Below, in pieces: positions 50,216 through 60,059 of a DNA stretch of 64,000 bases; within the stretch, counting starts at the first letter, position 1, and each line of letters starts with the position of its first letter. Both the position numbers and the translations under genes were made by a program. The notes below the pieces were generated by a model. The model was not told where the DNA came from and searched no databases. It saw nothing but the letters and a program-made list of their open reading frames with translations. Origin of the DNA: Streptomyces sp. BK340 (GTDB lineage Bacteria > Actinomycetota > Actinomycetes > Streptomycetales > Streptomycetaceae); assembly GCF_007827595.1 (NCBI RefSeq), contig NZ_VISR01000002.1:248001-312000 (forward strand), read 5' to 3'.

Positions 50216-51400
50216 ATGGACACGCGTCTCACCGCCGAGCAGGACGAGATCCGCCGGGCCCTGCGTGAACTGCTCCACAAGCACGGTGGCGCCGAGGCGC
50301 TGCGGGCCGCCGTCGACAGTCCGGCCGGGTACGACCCCGCTCTGTGGTCCGCCCTCGCCGGCCGGCTCGGTCTGCCCGGGCTCGCCCTCCCCGAGGCCTA
50401 CGGCGGCGTCGGCTGCTCGGCCACCGAACTCGCCCTCGCCTGCGAGGAGACGGGGCGGACGCTCGCCCCCTCCCCGCTGCTGGCCACCTCCGTCCTCGCG
50501 GCCCCGCTGATCCTCGCCCTCGGCACCGAGGAGCAGCGCACCGCTCTGCTGCCCCGCCTCGCCGCCGGCACCCTCACCGCCGCCCTCGCCGTCCCCGGCC
50601 CCGCCCTCACCGCCGCCCTGGCCCTGACCGGCGGCAACGACGGCCAGTGGGCCGGCGGCGGCCGGGCGGGCGGCGTGCAGGCCCGGCAGGGCGACGAGGG
50701 GTGGCGGCTGTACGGACAGGCCGACCAGGTGCTGGACGGGCACAGCGCCGGGCTGCTCGTCGTCGCCGCGCACACCGGCGGGTACACACGGTCCCGGACC
50801 CTGCTGTTCCTGGTCGCGGGAGACGCCGTGGGGGTCGTGCGGGCGCGGCAGACCGCGCTCGACGCCACCCGGCCGCAGGGGCGGATCCAGCTTCGGGACG
50901 TGCCGGCCGAGGTGCTGGGGCAGGCAGGCCAGGACGTGCTCCCCGCCCTCGCCGGACTCGGGGACACCGTCGCCGCCGTGCTCGCCGCCGAGGCGGTGGG
51001 CGCCGCCGACCGGGCGCTGGAGCGGACCGTGGAGTACGTGGGGCAGCGGGAGCAGTTCGGGCGGGCCATCGGCTCCTTCCAGGCGGTCAAGCACCGGCTG
51101 GCGGATGTGTACGTGGGCGTGCAGGCCGCCCGCTCGGCCGCGTACTACGCCGCCTGGGCGACGGCGAACGGGGAACACCTGGGCGGGCTCGCGCTCGCGC
51201 AGGCACTGGAAGCGCTGCGGAGTGCGGCCGGGGAGGCGATCCAGCTGCACGGCGGGATCGGGTTCACCTGGGAGCACGAGGCCCACCTGTACTTCAAACG
51301 GGCGGCCGGGGACGAGCTGCTGTTCGGGCCCGTGCACCGGCTGCGGGACCGGGCCGCCGAGGAGGCCGGGCTGTTCGTGCGCGGGGCGGTGGCGGTCTGA
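50216..51400 (+). CDS. Acyl-CoA dehydrogenase
   Basis: A 394-residue acyl-CoA dehydrogenase, more divergent than the others. N-terminal RLTAEQDEIRRALRELLHKHGG, FAD region LPEAYGGVGCSATELALACEETG, an Ala/Gly-rich substrate domain (about 120-240), C-terminal REQFGRAIGSFQAVKHRLADVYVG and QLHGGIGFTWEHEAHLYFKRAAGDELLFG. Next to the thiolase-like gene and downstream of operator G. It overlaps the following gene (TGATG). Confidence 0.82.
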   Translation: MDTRLTAEQDEIRRALRELLHKHGGAEALRAAVDSPAGYDPALWSALAGRLGLPGLALPEAYGGVGCSATELALACEETGRTLAPSPLLATSVLAAPLILALGTEEQRTALLPRLAAGTLTAALAVPGPALTAALALTGGNDGQWAGGGRAGGVQARQGDEGWRLYGQADQVLDGHSAGLLVVAAHTGGYTRSRTLLFLVAGDAVGVVRARQTALDATRPQGRIQLRDVPAEVLGQAGQDVLPALAGLGDTVAAVLAAEAVGAADRALERTVEYVGQREQFGRAIGSFQAVKHRLADVYVGVQAARSAAYYAAWATANGEHLGGLALAQALEALRSAAGEAIQLHGGIGFTWEHEAHLYFKRAAGDELLFGPVHRLRDRAAEEAGLFVRGAVAV

Positions 51401-51876
51401 TGGCCGCCGTCGGCGTGCGGTTCGTGCAGAAGGTGTCCGCCACCCGGGCCTTCGCGAAGGTCGCCCCGCACGTGGTGCCGGCCCTCGACCGGGCCGTGCA
51501 CCGGCTCACCCGGGGGAGGGTGCTGCTCAGTGCGCAGCTGCTGCCGGGCGTGATCCTCACCTCCACGGGGGCGAGGAGCGGGCTGCCGCGCCGGACCCCG
51601 CTGGCCTGCATGCCGGAGGAGGACGGGCACGGCTGGCTCCTCGTCGGCTCCAACTTCGGCCGGACCGGCCATCCCGCCTGGACCCACAACCTGCTCGCCC
51701 GTCCGGACGTCTCGATCAGCTGGAAGGGCCGGGACATCCCGGTCACGGCCCGGCTGCTGGCGGGGGAGGAGCGGGCGGCCGCCTGGAAGGCGCTGCTGGC
51801 GTTCTGGCCGCCGTACGCCACCTACCAGGCGCGGGTGGAGCGGGAGATCAGGATCTTCCGGCTCCTGAGAAAGTGA
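51400..51876 (+). CDS. Deazaflavin-dependent nitroreductase-like protein
   Basis: A 158-residue protein of the F420H2-dependent nitroreductase (Ddn) / pyridoxamine-oxidase-like fold. HRLTRGRVLLSAQLLPGVILTSTGARSGLPRRTPLACMPEEDG and FGRTGHPAWTHNLLARPDVSISWKGRDIPVTARLL fit. Streptomyces Ddn-like enzymes act on aromatic or quinone substrates with F420. It overlaps the dehydrogenase gene (TGATG), so it is the second gene of that operon, controlled from operator G. Confidence 0.72.
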   Translation: MAAVGVRFVQKVSATRAFAKVAPHVVPALDRAVHRLTRGRVLLSAQLLPGVILTSTGARSGLPRRTPLACMPEEDGHGWLLVGSNFGRTGHPAWTHNLLARPDVSISWKGRDIPVTARLLAGEERAAAWKALLAFWPPYATYQARVEREIRIFRLLRK

Positions 51877-51879
51877 CCG

Positions 51880-52500
51880 TCAGAGCGTGGCCAGGCGTTC
51901 CACCAGCAGGAACGCGCCGATTCCGAGCATGGCCGCGCCCGATGTGCGGGTGACCGCGCGGGCCGCGGCCGGCCGGGCCGCCAGCAGGACGCGGGCCAGG
52001 GCGCCGACGCTGAGGTACACGGCCGCGCAGCACGCCATGTGCAACAGCCCGAGCGACGCGGTCTGGGCGGGTATGGGCAGGTGGGCGCCGCGGAGGGTGA
52101 GGAACTGGGGGAGCACGGAGAGGTAGAGCAGCAGGCCCTTGGGGTTCAGGCCGCTGATCGTGGCACCCCGCAGGAACAGGCGCCGGTCGGGGCCGGGGGT
52201 CTCGTCCGCCGCGCCAGGGACGGCCGGGCGGCGCAGCACTCCCCAGCCCAGCCACAGGAGATATCCGGCGCCCGCCACCGTCAGTGCCGTGAGCAGCCGG
52301 GGCGAGCCCGCGACCAGGACCGCGAGCCCCGCCGTCGCCAGGACCGTGTGCAGGGCGTAGCCGGAGACCAGGCCCGCCACCGCGCGCGGCACCGAGCGGC
52401 CGCGCAGGGCGGTCGCGATGACGAACGCCCAGTCCGCGCCCGGTACACACACCAGCAGCAGGTCCACGGCGAGGAAGGAGAAGAGCAGTCCCGAGTCCAT
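51880..52500 (-). CDS. LysE/RhtB-family amino-acid exporter
   Basis: A 206-residue exporter with six hydrophobic segments: LFSFLAVDLLLVCVPGADWAFVIATALRG (with the CVPGAD motif), ALHTVLATAGLAVLVA, LLTALTVAGAGYLLWLGWGVL, ISGLNPKGLLLYLSVLPQFLTL (NPKG motif) and others. It exports an amino acid or related small molecule. The Lrp gene that diverges from it is its likely regulator. It is unrelated to the catabolic regulon. Confidence 0.85.
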   Translation of the reverse strand: MDSGLLFSFLAVDLLLVCVPGADWAFVIATALRGRSVPRAVAGLVSGYALHTVLATAGLAVLVAGSPRLLTALTVAGAGYLLWLGWGVLRRPAVPGAADETPGPDRRLFLRGATISGLNPKGLLLYLSVLPQFLTLRGAHLPIPAQTASLGLLHMACCAAVYLSVGALARVLLAARPAAARAVTRTSGAAMLGIGAFLLVERLATL

Positions 52501-52582
52501 GCTGGGGACATTAGGCGTGAATGGCCCGAAAGTGTTCCTGAAATTTGCCCGTGATCGTGAGTTCTGAGCAATTATCTTCTTC

Positions 52583-53044
52583 ATGGACGACGTAGACCGG
52601 AAAATCCTTGCCGAACTGCAGCAGGACGGGCGGCTGACCGTGACCGAGCTGGCCGCCCGGGTGCGCCTGAGCGTCTCGCCCTGCCATCGGCGGCTGCGCG
52701 AGCTGGAGCGCTCCGGTGCCATCCAGGGCTACCGGGCGGTGGTGGACGCGGCCGCGCTCGGGCTCACCTTCGAGGCGCTGGTCTTCGTCTCCATGCGGCA
52801 GGAGGACCGGGAGACGGTCGTCGAGTTCGAGCGGGCGGTCAGCGAGCTGGAGCACGTCCTGGACGCCCAGCGGCTGTTCGGCGAGCCCGACTATCTGCTC
52901 CGGGTGGCCACCGCCGACCTCGCCGCCTTCCAGCGGCTGTACGACGAGCGGCTCGCGACCCTGCCCGGGGTGCAGCGGCTGACCTCGACGCTGGTGATGA
53001 AGCACGTGGTGCAGGACCGGCCGCTGCCCGCGACGCGGGGGTAG
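52583..53044 (+). CDS. Lrp/AsnC-family transcriptional regulator
   Basis: A 153-residue regulator. N-terminal HTH (DRKILAELQQDGRLTVTELAARVRLSVSPCHRRLRELERSGAI, 4-46) and C-terminal RAM/AsnC ligand-binding domain (EALVFVSMRQEDRETVVEFERAVSELEHVLDAQRLFGEPDYLLRVATADLAAFQRL). It diverges from the LysE-type exporter across an 82-base region, the usual arrangement for an amino-acid-responsive activator of its exporter. Confidence 0.9.
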   Translation: MDDVDRKILAELQQDGRLTVTELAARVRLSVSPCHRRLRELERSGAIQGYRAVVDAAALGLTFEALVFVSMRQEDRETVVEFERAVSELEHVLDAQRLFGEPDYLLRVATADLAAFQRLYDERLATLPGVQRLTSTLVMKHVVQDRPLPATRG

Positions 53045-53230
53045 TCCGGCGGGCGCCCGATGTCTCAAATACGTGGTGCGGGCAGGGCGTTGCCCCCTGC
53101 GGGGCGGGAGCGGCCTGTGGTACACCGGGGACGCGATCAGCGGTTGCGCGAGACGGGGGCGCGGACATGAACGGCATGTACATTCCGGTCGAAGTGGGCG
53201 GTGTGCGAAGCGGGCCATTCCCGGCCACGC

Positions 53231-55855
53231 GTGTCCCTGCTGGCCTCCGCAGTGGCTCTGCTGGCCTGCCCGCAGGACCGTTCCCCGGCCGTGGAGGCAG
53301 CGGTGGACCGGGCGCTCGACCAGCGCGGCGACAAGGAGTTCGCCCTCTAGGGCTGCGACGTGGTTGCCAAACTGCTCCGGGAAGGCTGGCTGGTCGGCAG
53401 CGGTGACCGGCTCGAGCTGGTCCACGACATCGTGGCGGACGGCCTGCTCGACGCCACCCTGATCCCGGACGGGGACACCGTCCAGAGCCGCACCGCCGAG
53501 GAGCTGTTCGACGCCCTGCTCGACCACGGTCCGGTCTTCACCCAGGCCGTCCGGCACCTGTCGCGCTGGACCACCGATCAGAAGGAGTACCGGCAGTCCG
53601 AGATCGAGACGGCCTGCGCCCGCTGGCTCGCCGCCAGAGTGGGCAGGATCGGAGAGCTGCTCGCCGAAGACGCCCTCGGCCAGACGGCTTTCGACCTGAT
53701 GGCCCGTACGCCCTGGCAGGCAGGGATGCTCCGGCTCTGGGACGAGCTGGTGGACCCCTGGCTGGCACGGATCGAGCGCGAGCGGCCCGGCGCCATGCCC
53801 GGCGTGCTCGCCCAGGCAGTGGACAGGATCACCGATCCGCCGCCGCAGCTGCTCGCCAGGGCCATGGCCTGCCTGGAAGCCCGGACCGACGCCAAGGAGA
53901 CGGGCGTCCTGCTGCAGGCCCTGCTGTTCGCGGACGGCCTGGGGCCGGACCGGCTGGAGGCAGTGACCGGCCGTACGCTGTCCTGGGTGGGACGGTACGG
54001 CGGCGATCGGCGTGCCGTGCAGCTCCTGAGCGCTGCCCTGGCCCGCGCCGATCTGCCGCCCGTGACCGCCCGGCAGATCGTGGCAGCGGCCCGGGACTGG
54101 ATACGGCGCAACCCGAGGCACCCTGCCGGCTCGATGCTGCTGGTCTCGCTGCTCGAGCGCGAGGACCTCGGGCACCAGGCCAAGGCCGCGCTGGACACTG
54201 CCCTGACCTGGACCGTCCGGAACAACGGCCACCCCGGCATCTCGTTCGTCCTGGCCCGTGCCCTGCGCCGCGAGGATCTCGGGGTGCACCGGGGCCGGGC
54301 GGTCGGCCTCGCCCTGGCGTGGCTGCGCGGCCACGCGACCGACAGGCAGGCCACCTACGTACTCCGGCCCCTGCTACGCGCCGATCTCACCGACGCCGAG
54401 GCCGATCAGGCCATTGCCTACGCGCGCCGGTGGCTGGCACGGCACGACGACGCACCGCACGGCTTCGTCCTGTGCGCCCTGCTGCACCGCGACGGCTCGG
54501 TCGCCGAACGGGCCCTGGAGCTGCTCGGACAGCAGCCCGTGACCGAGGAGCAGCAGTACCTCCTGCGCGCTCTCCTCGGCCGTGAGGACCTGCCGAAGGC
54601 GCACTTCCGGCAGGCCGTCAAGGTGGCCCTCGACTGGCTGCGGATCCCCGGGCACACGCCGAACGCCTCACTGCTCCACCTGCTGCTCCGTCGCCTGGGC
54701 CCCGGCAGTACGACCTGGACCGAGGTGTCCGCCGCCGCCGTGCGGTGGATGGAGCGGCACGCGACCGGCGCCGAGGCGAGCCTCGTCCTGCCCGACCTGC
54801 TCACCGCGGATCCGGGCCGCGCAGACACCACACGGTTTGCCCTGGAGTGGCTGGCACTGCCCGACGCGGATCCGTATGCCACGTACGTCCTCAAGCCTCT
54901 GCTGCGCCATTACGACCGCCTCCCCGAGGACGCGCTCCAGCAGACGGTCGCTCACGCACTGCGCTGGCTGGAGTCACGCGCCGACCAGCCCGAGGCGCGG
55001 TTCGTCATCGCACCGTTGCTCGCGCTGCCGTCTCTCGGCCCCGACGAGGCCGGTGCCGCGGTCCGGGCCGCCACCACCTGGCTCGCGGTCCATGCGGCGA
55101 CGCGCCACGCCGACCGGGTGCTGAGCCCGCTGCTGGTCTGTGCCGGTCTGCCGCCCGGCCTGCGGGTGCAGGTCAAAGCGCTGGCGGTGGAGTGGCTGGA
55201 CCGCTACCCGGAGGAGGAGAGCCGCATCGGCCTGCTGCTGCCCCTGCTGGCAGAGCCCGGTCCCGGACGTGCCGCCGGACTTCTGCCCCGGGAGCTGCTG
55301 AGGGCGGTCGCCAGTGGCAGTGCGGTGCCCGTCCTCATCGGACTGCTGGACGCGGTGCCGAGCGGGACGGAACAGTGGGAGCGGCTGATAGATCACACGC
55401 TCGACTGGCTGGCCCGGCGCAGAACCCTCGGCAACGGCCCCGACGATCTGTTCCCGCGTCTGCTGGCCCATCGCGGCCTGGCCGGGGAGCAGCTGGCGCA
55501 CGCTGCCGAGCTGTTCCTGGCCTGGCTGGAACCTCGGGCGGCCCGCCCCACGACGGGACGCCCGCTCGCCGAACTGCTCAGCCATACCGCACCTGCCCCA
55601 TGGCGTGCAGCGGCCGTCACCCAAGCGCTCGCCTGGCTGTCCCAGAACGCCGCGCAACCCCAGGCGGGTGAGGTGCTCGACGCCCTGATGAACGCCCCGG
55701 ACCTGCCCGCCGACCGCCGGGCCGAGGTGGACGAGTGGGCGAAGGCATGGCGGGAGACGTACGCCCCCGGACCTGGGGGTCAGCCCGACATCGCCGGGGC
55801 CGCAGACGGCCCACCCGGCCCCGAAGAGAAAGCAGGCGGCGGTCCACTCGGGTGA
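53231..55855 (+). pseudogene. Truncated STAND NTPase-like gene with helical repeats
   Basis: The C-terminal part of a large STAND/AAA-type NTPase. In one frame it reads LLASAVALLACPQDRSPAVE and DQRGDKEFAL, then TAG (53348-53350), then continues GCDVVAKLLREGWLVGSGDR, LELVHDIVADGLLDA (winged-helix region after the NTPase core). After that follow about a dozen repeats of 35-39 residues on the pattern DL...A..WL..H...A.FVL..LL.R, ending at 55855. No P-loop or N-terminal effector domain is present upstream, where three frames are scrambled (53045-53230). GTG 53360 could still express the 831-residue repeat part. Related conflict-type NTPases are often anti-phage; this copy looks dead or reduced. 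Confidence 0.6.
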
Positions 55856-55866
55856 ACCACCGCCTG
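55833..55866. terminator. Bidirectional terminator
   Basis: CAGGCGG-C-GGT (55833-55843) pairs with ACC-A-CCGCCTG (55856-55866) around a 12-base loop, one central mismatch. It overlaps the last codons of the repeat gene and ends 37 bases before the TetR stop. Confidence 0.65.
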
Positions 55867-55902
55867 CCAGACAGGACTTGGGACCTGCAAAAAGGCCGAG
55901 TG

Positions 55903-56550
55903 CTACTTCGTCGGCTTCTTGCCTGTCACGCCGAGGTGTACCAACAGCGCCAGGTTCGGCTTGAGTTCGGCCTGCTTGACGCCCCAGGTCTGGAAGCCCT
56001 TCTGGTGCGCGGCCACCGCCGCGAGCATCGCGACCAGCGAGCCGGCCACCGCGGCCGGGTTCACGTCCTTGTCGATCCTGCCCTTGGACTGGAGTTCCGT
56101 GATGGAGTCCACCAGGGAGTTGTTCACCGAGTTCAGGATCTTCATCCGGATCTTGTAGAACCGTTTGTCCCCTTCGGCGGCGCCGAGGTCGACCACGCGC
56201 AGGATCGCGTCGTTCTTCCGCCAGAACTCGAGGAACCCGTCCACGAGTTCCTGCGCGGTCTGCCACCCCGCCTTGCCGGCCCAGCTCCGGCCCTCCAGCA
56301 GCTCGGTCAACCCGACGCCCTCGGCGGCCATTTGGTCCGCGATCTCCAGGACGGCACCTTCGACGTCCGGGAAGTACTGGTAGAAGGTCGCGGGCGAAGT
56401 GCCCGCCTTCCGGGCGACATCGATGACCTTGACGTCCCGGTAGGGGGAGGAGCTGAGCATCTCGCTGAGGCAGTCGAGCAGCTTCTGCCGGGTCGCCTGC
56501 CCACGCCGGCCGGCCACGCGGCCGTCGACGGTACGCACTTGTCCTGTCAT
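55903..56550 (-). CDS. TetR-family transcriptional regulator
   Basis: A 215-residue repressor. N-terminal HTH domain (about 17-65): RGQATRQKLLDCLSEMLSSSPYRDVKVIDVARKAGTSPATFYQYFPDVEGAVLEIAD. The C-terminal helical domain (about 70-195) has a Phe/Trp-rich ligand-pocket candidate (WQTAQELVDGFLEFW, LVAMLAAVAAHQKGFQTWG). It is the only TetR gene here, and a weak copy of the island's operator covers its own start codon (56544-56558). It also neighbours kbpA-afsK, so a role in afsK expression is equally possible. Start ATG 56550. Confidence 0.87.
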   Translation of the reverse strand: MTGQVRTVDGRVAGRRGQATRQKLLDCLSEMLSSSPYRDVKVIDVARKAGTSPATFYQYFPDVEGAVLEIADQMAAEGVGLTELLEGRSWAGKAGWQTAQELVDGFLEFWRKNDAILRVVDLGAAEGDKRFYKIRMKILNSVNNSLVDSITELQSKGRIDKDVNPAAVAGSLVAMLAAVAAHQKGFQTWGVKQAELKPNLALLVHLGVTGKKPTK

Positions 56551-56558
56551 GCCGTCAG
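56544..56558. promoter_or_regulatory. Weak 15-bp operator match at the tetR start
   Basis: CTGTCATGCCGTCAG: right half perfect, left half 4 of 7 matches to CTGACGGnCCGTCAG. It spans the TetR gene's start codon, the same placement as sites E and F. It may be autoregulatory or chance. Confidence 0.35.
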
Positions 56559-56672
56559 CTTACCGAGGGGTGATCGGAGCGCTATTCGGCCGACTGCAAA
56601 TGGGGTGCACGGGTGCATCGGGGGTGGTGTGGCTGGTCTGCGAGGTGCGCGCGGCACGGTTACTTTGGCGAC

Positions 56673-57395
56673 ATGGCCGAAAACAGGGCATCGGTGTACG
56701 GAGAGGGCGTCCCCTGCTGGGTGGACGCCCAGCTTTCCGACGTCGAGGCGGGCAAGCGGTTCTACGGTGAGCTTTTCGGGTGGACCTTCGAGGACGCTCT
56801 CGGCTCCTCCGTGTGGGCCCTGCTGGGCGGCGAGCCCGTCGCCTCGCTCGCCCCCAAGATGGACGGGCGGATGCCCACCGTCTGGACGGTGTCCTTCGCC
56901 ACTCCGGACGCCCAGGCCCTCGGCCGGCGGATCGTCGCGGCGGGCGGCCAGGTGGTCATGGCCCCCTTCCCGGTGGGCGACCTGGGCATCGCCGCCCTCG
57001 CCGCCGACCCCCAGGGCGCCGTGTTCGGCCTGTGGCAGTCCGCCAGCCACCCCGGCTTCGGGCGGCGGCACGAGCCGAACACCTTCGTCTGGGTCGAGCT
57101 CTACACCCGCGACACCGCCGCCGCGAACACCTTCTACGGCGGCCTCTTCCACGACGCCCTGTTCGGCGCCGACGCCGAGCCCGACTTCGGCCGCGCCGAC
57201 GTCGCCGACGTCTTCCCGGCCGAGATGCCGTCGCACTTCGTCACCCACTTCCGGGTCACGGACCTGGAGGACGCCGTCGGGGCCGTACAGCGGCTCGGCG
57301 GGCGGGTGCAGGCTCCACCCTTCGAGACGTCGTACGGACGAGTGGCCGTCGTCACCGACAATCAGGGGGCGTCGTTCGCGGTACTGCAGCGGTGA
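56673..57395 (+). CDS. kbpA: VOC-family protein KbpA (AfsK-binding)
   Basis: A 240-residue protein with two vicinal-oxygen-chelate/glyoxalase-like repeats (about 8-115: GVPCWVDAQLSDVEAGKRFYGELFGWTFED; about 125-238: TFVWVELYTRDTAAANTFYGGLFHDALFG). In S. coelicolor the gene immediately upstream of afsK encodes KbpA, which inhibits AfsK autophosphorylation; position and size fit. ATG 56673 follows the -10-like TACTTT by six bases, so the mRNA is probably leaderless. I infer the identity from context and recall, not from a comparison. Confidence 0.7.
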   Translation: MAENRASVYGEGVPCWVDAQLSDVEAGKRFYGELFGWTFEDALGSSVWALLGGEPVASLAPKMDGRMPTVWTVSFATPDAQALGRRIVAAGGQVVMAPFPVGDLGIAALAADPQGAVFGLWQSASHPGFGRRHEPNTFVWVELYTRDTAAANTFYGGLFHDALFGADAEPDFGRADVADVFPAEMPSHFVTHFRVTDLEDAVGAVQRLGGRVQAPPFETSYGRVAVVTDNQGASFAVLQR

Positions 57396-57585
57396 GGCAG
57401 GCACCATGGCGATGAAATGACCGTATTCGGCATGAGACACCCCGATTCGTCACCGGGTTCGCAACCAGCCTCCCGGCCAGGAAGAATCAGGGTGCGTGCC
57501 GCCATGGCGGTGCGGTGGTGAGACGCTGCACTTCGGTCGCGTACATATGTGGGTGGCGCGGCTCGTACGGGGAGGTGGCAGGCAA

Positions 57586-59928
57586 GTGGTGGATCAGCTG
57601 ACACAGCACGATCCGCGGCGGATCGGGCCGTTCGAGGTGCTGGGCCGGCTGGGTGCCGGCGGCATGGGGCTGGTCTATCTGGCACGCTCGGCGTCCGGCC
57701 GGCGCGTGGCGATCAAGACGGTCCGCACCGAGCTGGCCGAGGACCAGCTCTTCCGGGTCCGCTTCACCCGTGAGGTGGAGGCGGCCCGGGCGGTCTCCGG
57801 CTTCTACACGGCTGCCGTGGTCGACGCCGACCCGCGGGCCGCCGTGCCCTGGCTCGCCACGGCCTACGTCCCCGCGCCCTCCCTCGAGGAGATAGTGAAC
57901 GACTGCGGGCCGCTCCCGGCCCAGGCGGTGCGCTGGCTCGCGGCGGGCGTCGCGGAGGCCCTGCAGTCCATCCACGGTGCCGGCCTGGTCCACCGCGACC
58001 TGAAGCCGTCCAATGTCCTGGTGGTCGAGGACGGCCCCCGGGTGATCGACTTCGGCATCGCCTCCGGCGTCTCGAACACCCGTTTGACGATGACGAACGT
58101 CGCCGTCGGCACCCCCGCCTACATGTCCCCCGAGCAGGCCAAGGACTCGCGCAGCGTCACCGGCGCCAGCGACGTCTTCTCGCTCGGCTCCATGCTGGTC
58201 TTCGCGGCCACCGGTCACCCGCCCTTCCACGGGGCCAACCCGGTCGAGACCGTCTTCATGCTGCTGCGCGAGGGCCCGGACCTCACCGGCCTGCCCGACG
58301 AGCTGCGCCCCCTCATCGAGCTCTGTATGCAGATGGAGGCAGCCGGCCGCCCCTCCCCGGCCGACCTCCAGGCCCAGCTCGCCCCGCACCTGTTCGGCTC
58401 CGGCTCCGACGACAGCGGCACCGCCTCCGCCTGGCTGCCGGAGAAGGCCGTCGCCCTCATCGAGACCCGCCGCGGCGGCCGCCCCGCCGCCAAGCCCGCC
58501 CCCACCTCGCCCGGCCCGCGCAGCGGCGGCCGGGGGGCCGTACCCCCGCCGCCGTCCTACGACCCCGCCGTCCGGGCCCCCGCGCCGGTCGGCCCGGCGG
58601 CCGCGCCCGACACCGGCCCGGTCCGGCTGGCCGGCGCCCCGGTGCCCATCGGCCCCGGCCCCCGGGTCGCCGACGCCCGCGCCGCCGCCGTCAAGGCGCC
58701 CCCGCCGGAGGCCGGCCTGGTCGCCAGCTGGTCCCGCCCCCGCCCCGGCGTCAACGGCGCAGACCCTGCCGTACCGCCCGCGCCCCCGGAGACCGCGTCC
58801 GGCTGGCGCCCCTGGCGGTTCCGCATGTCCAACGACGTCTGGGGCACCCCCACCGTCGACGGCGACCTCGTCTACGTCACCTCCTTCGAGGTGCACGCCC
58901 TGGACGTGGGCACCGGCCGCCGCCGCTTCAAGACGCGGGACGTCGCCTGGTCGATGGCTGTCGCGGACGGCCGTATCCACGCCTCCGACGGCCCCACCCT
59001 GTTCGCCCTGGACGCCCGCGAGGGCGCCGACCTGTGGCGGCTGTCCACGGACGCCTGGGTGTACTCCCTGCACGCCGACCGGGGCACGCTCGTCACCGGC
59101 ACCCGCGGCGGCGGCGTCCAGGCCTGGGAGGCATCCGGCGGCCAGAAGCTGTGGGAGATCTCCGGCTGCCAGACCGACTTCGAGTCGCCCGAGGCCGGCC
59201 CCGCCGTCCACGACGGCACCGTCTACGTCTGGCAGGACGCCCGGCTGCGCGCCCTGGAGGCCCGCACCGGCGAGGAGCGCTGGTCGTACCCCGTCGGCGA
59301 CGCGGCCTCCTGCGGCGGCGTCCCGGTCCGCATCACCCCGGCCCCCGACGGCTACGTCTACGTCTCCGCCGGCACCCGTGTCCTCGCCATCGACGTGGCG
59401 AGCGGCATGGTGCGCTGGCACTTCGAGGCCCCGGCGGTCTTCCTCTGCCCGCCCGCCTTCGCCCCGGGCCCGGCCGTCACCGGCGGCGGCATCTACCTCG
59501 CCGACTACCTGGGCACGGTCTACGCCCTGGACGCCACCGACGGCCGCGACCGCTGGCGCATCGCCACCGAGGCCCGCTCCTCCGTCGAACCGGTCCTGGT
59601 CGCCGCCGGCCATGTCCACGTCGGCAGCGGCAAGGGCCTGTACACCCTGGACGCGGTCACCGGCACCCCCAAGTGGCGCTTCCAGGCCGGCGGCGACGTC
59701 GTGGGCGCCCCCTCCGTCGCGGAGGGCCGCATCCACTTCGGCTCCACCGACCATCTGCTGTACACGCTGAAGGCCGACGACGGCCGGCTCCGCTGGAAGC
59801 TCGCCACCGGCGGCGAGATCACCGGCTCGCCCGTGGTCAAGGACGGGGTGGTGTACGCGTGCAGCAAGGACCGCTGCGTGTACGCGCTCGACGCGGAGAA
59901 GGGGACGGGGACCGCGCGCACCAGCTGA
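57586..59928 (+). CDS. afsK: Serine/threonine protein kinase AfsK
   Basis: A 780-residue kinase that phosphorylates the global regulator AfsR and also influences hyphal tip behaviour in Streptomyces. Kinase domain (about 13-270): glycine loop LGAGGMG (22-28), Lys44 in [21 protein letters not shown] and [12 protein letters not shown] Pro/Ala-rich linker (about 290-410) leads to a PQQ-like beta-propeller (about 415-770) of repeated GxVYxxDxxxGxxxW units. There is no transmembrane helix, matching AfsK and not the classic PknB type. GTG 57586 gives the [12 protein letters not shown] start (read as MVDQL); GGAGGTGG lies eight bases upstream. Confidence 0.92.
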   Translation: MVDQLTQHDPRRIGPFEVLGRLGAGGMGLVYLARSASGRRVAIKTVRTELAEDQLFRVRFTREVEAARAVSGFYTAAVVDADPRAAVPWLATAYVPAPSLEEIVNDCGPLPAQAVRWLAAGVAEALQSIHGAGLVHRDLKPSNVLVVEDGPRVIDFGIASGVSNTRLTMTNVAVGTPAYMSPEQAKDSRSVTGASDVFSLGSMLVFAATGHPPFHGANPVETVFMLLREGPDLTGLPDELRPLIELCMQMEAAGRPSPADLQAQLAPHLFGSGSDDSGTASAWLPEKAVALIETRRGGRPAAKPAPTSPGPRSGGRGAVPPPPSYDPAVRAPAPVGPAAAPDTGPVRLAGAPVPIGPGPRVADARAAAVKAPPPEAGLVASWSRPRPGVNGADPAVPPAPPETASGWRPWRFRMSNDVWGTPTVDGDLVYVTSFEVHALDVGTGRRRFKTRDVAWSMAVADGRIHASDGPTLFALDAREGADLWRLSTDAWVYSLHADRGTLVTGTRGGGVQAWEASGGQKLWEISGCQTDFESPEAGPAVHDGTVYVWQDARLRALEARTGEERWSYPVGDAASCGGVPVRITPAPDGYVYVSAGTRVLAIDVASGMVRWHFEAPAVFLCPPAFAPGPAVTGGGIYLADYLGTVYALDATDGRDRWRIATEARSSVEPVLVAAGHVHVGSGKGLYTLDAVTGTPKWRFQAGGDVVGAPSVAEGRIHFGSTDHLLYTLKADDGRLRWKLATGGEITGSPVVKDGVVYACSKDRCVYALDAEKGTGTARTS

Positions 59929-60059
59929 ATCGGGCCGGGGTGACGGCCGTCGCACCGGCTGCACGGAAGGGCTCCGGACGGCGGCCGTCTCACGAGAGAC
60001 GCTACCCCGGGTGCGGAAGCACTGCCACGCGGTGATCGCTCCGCCGTTAGGGTGACCGC

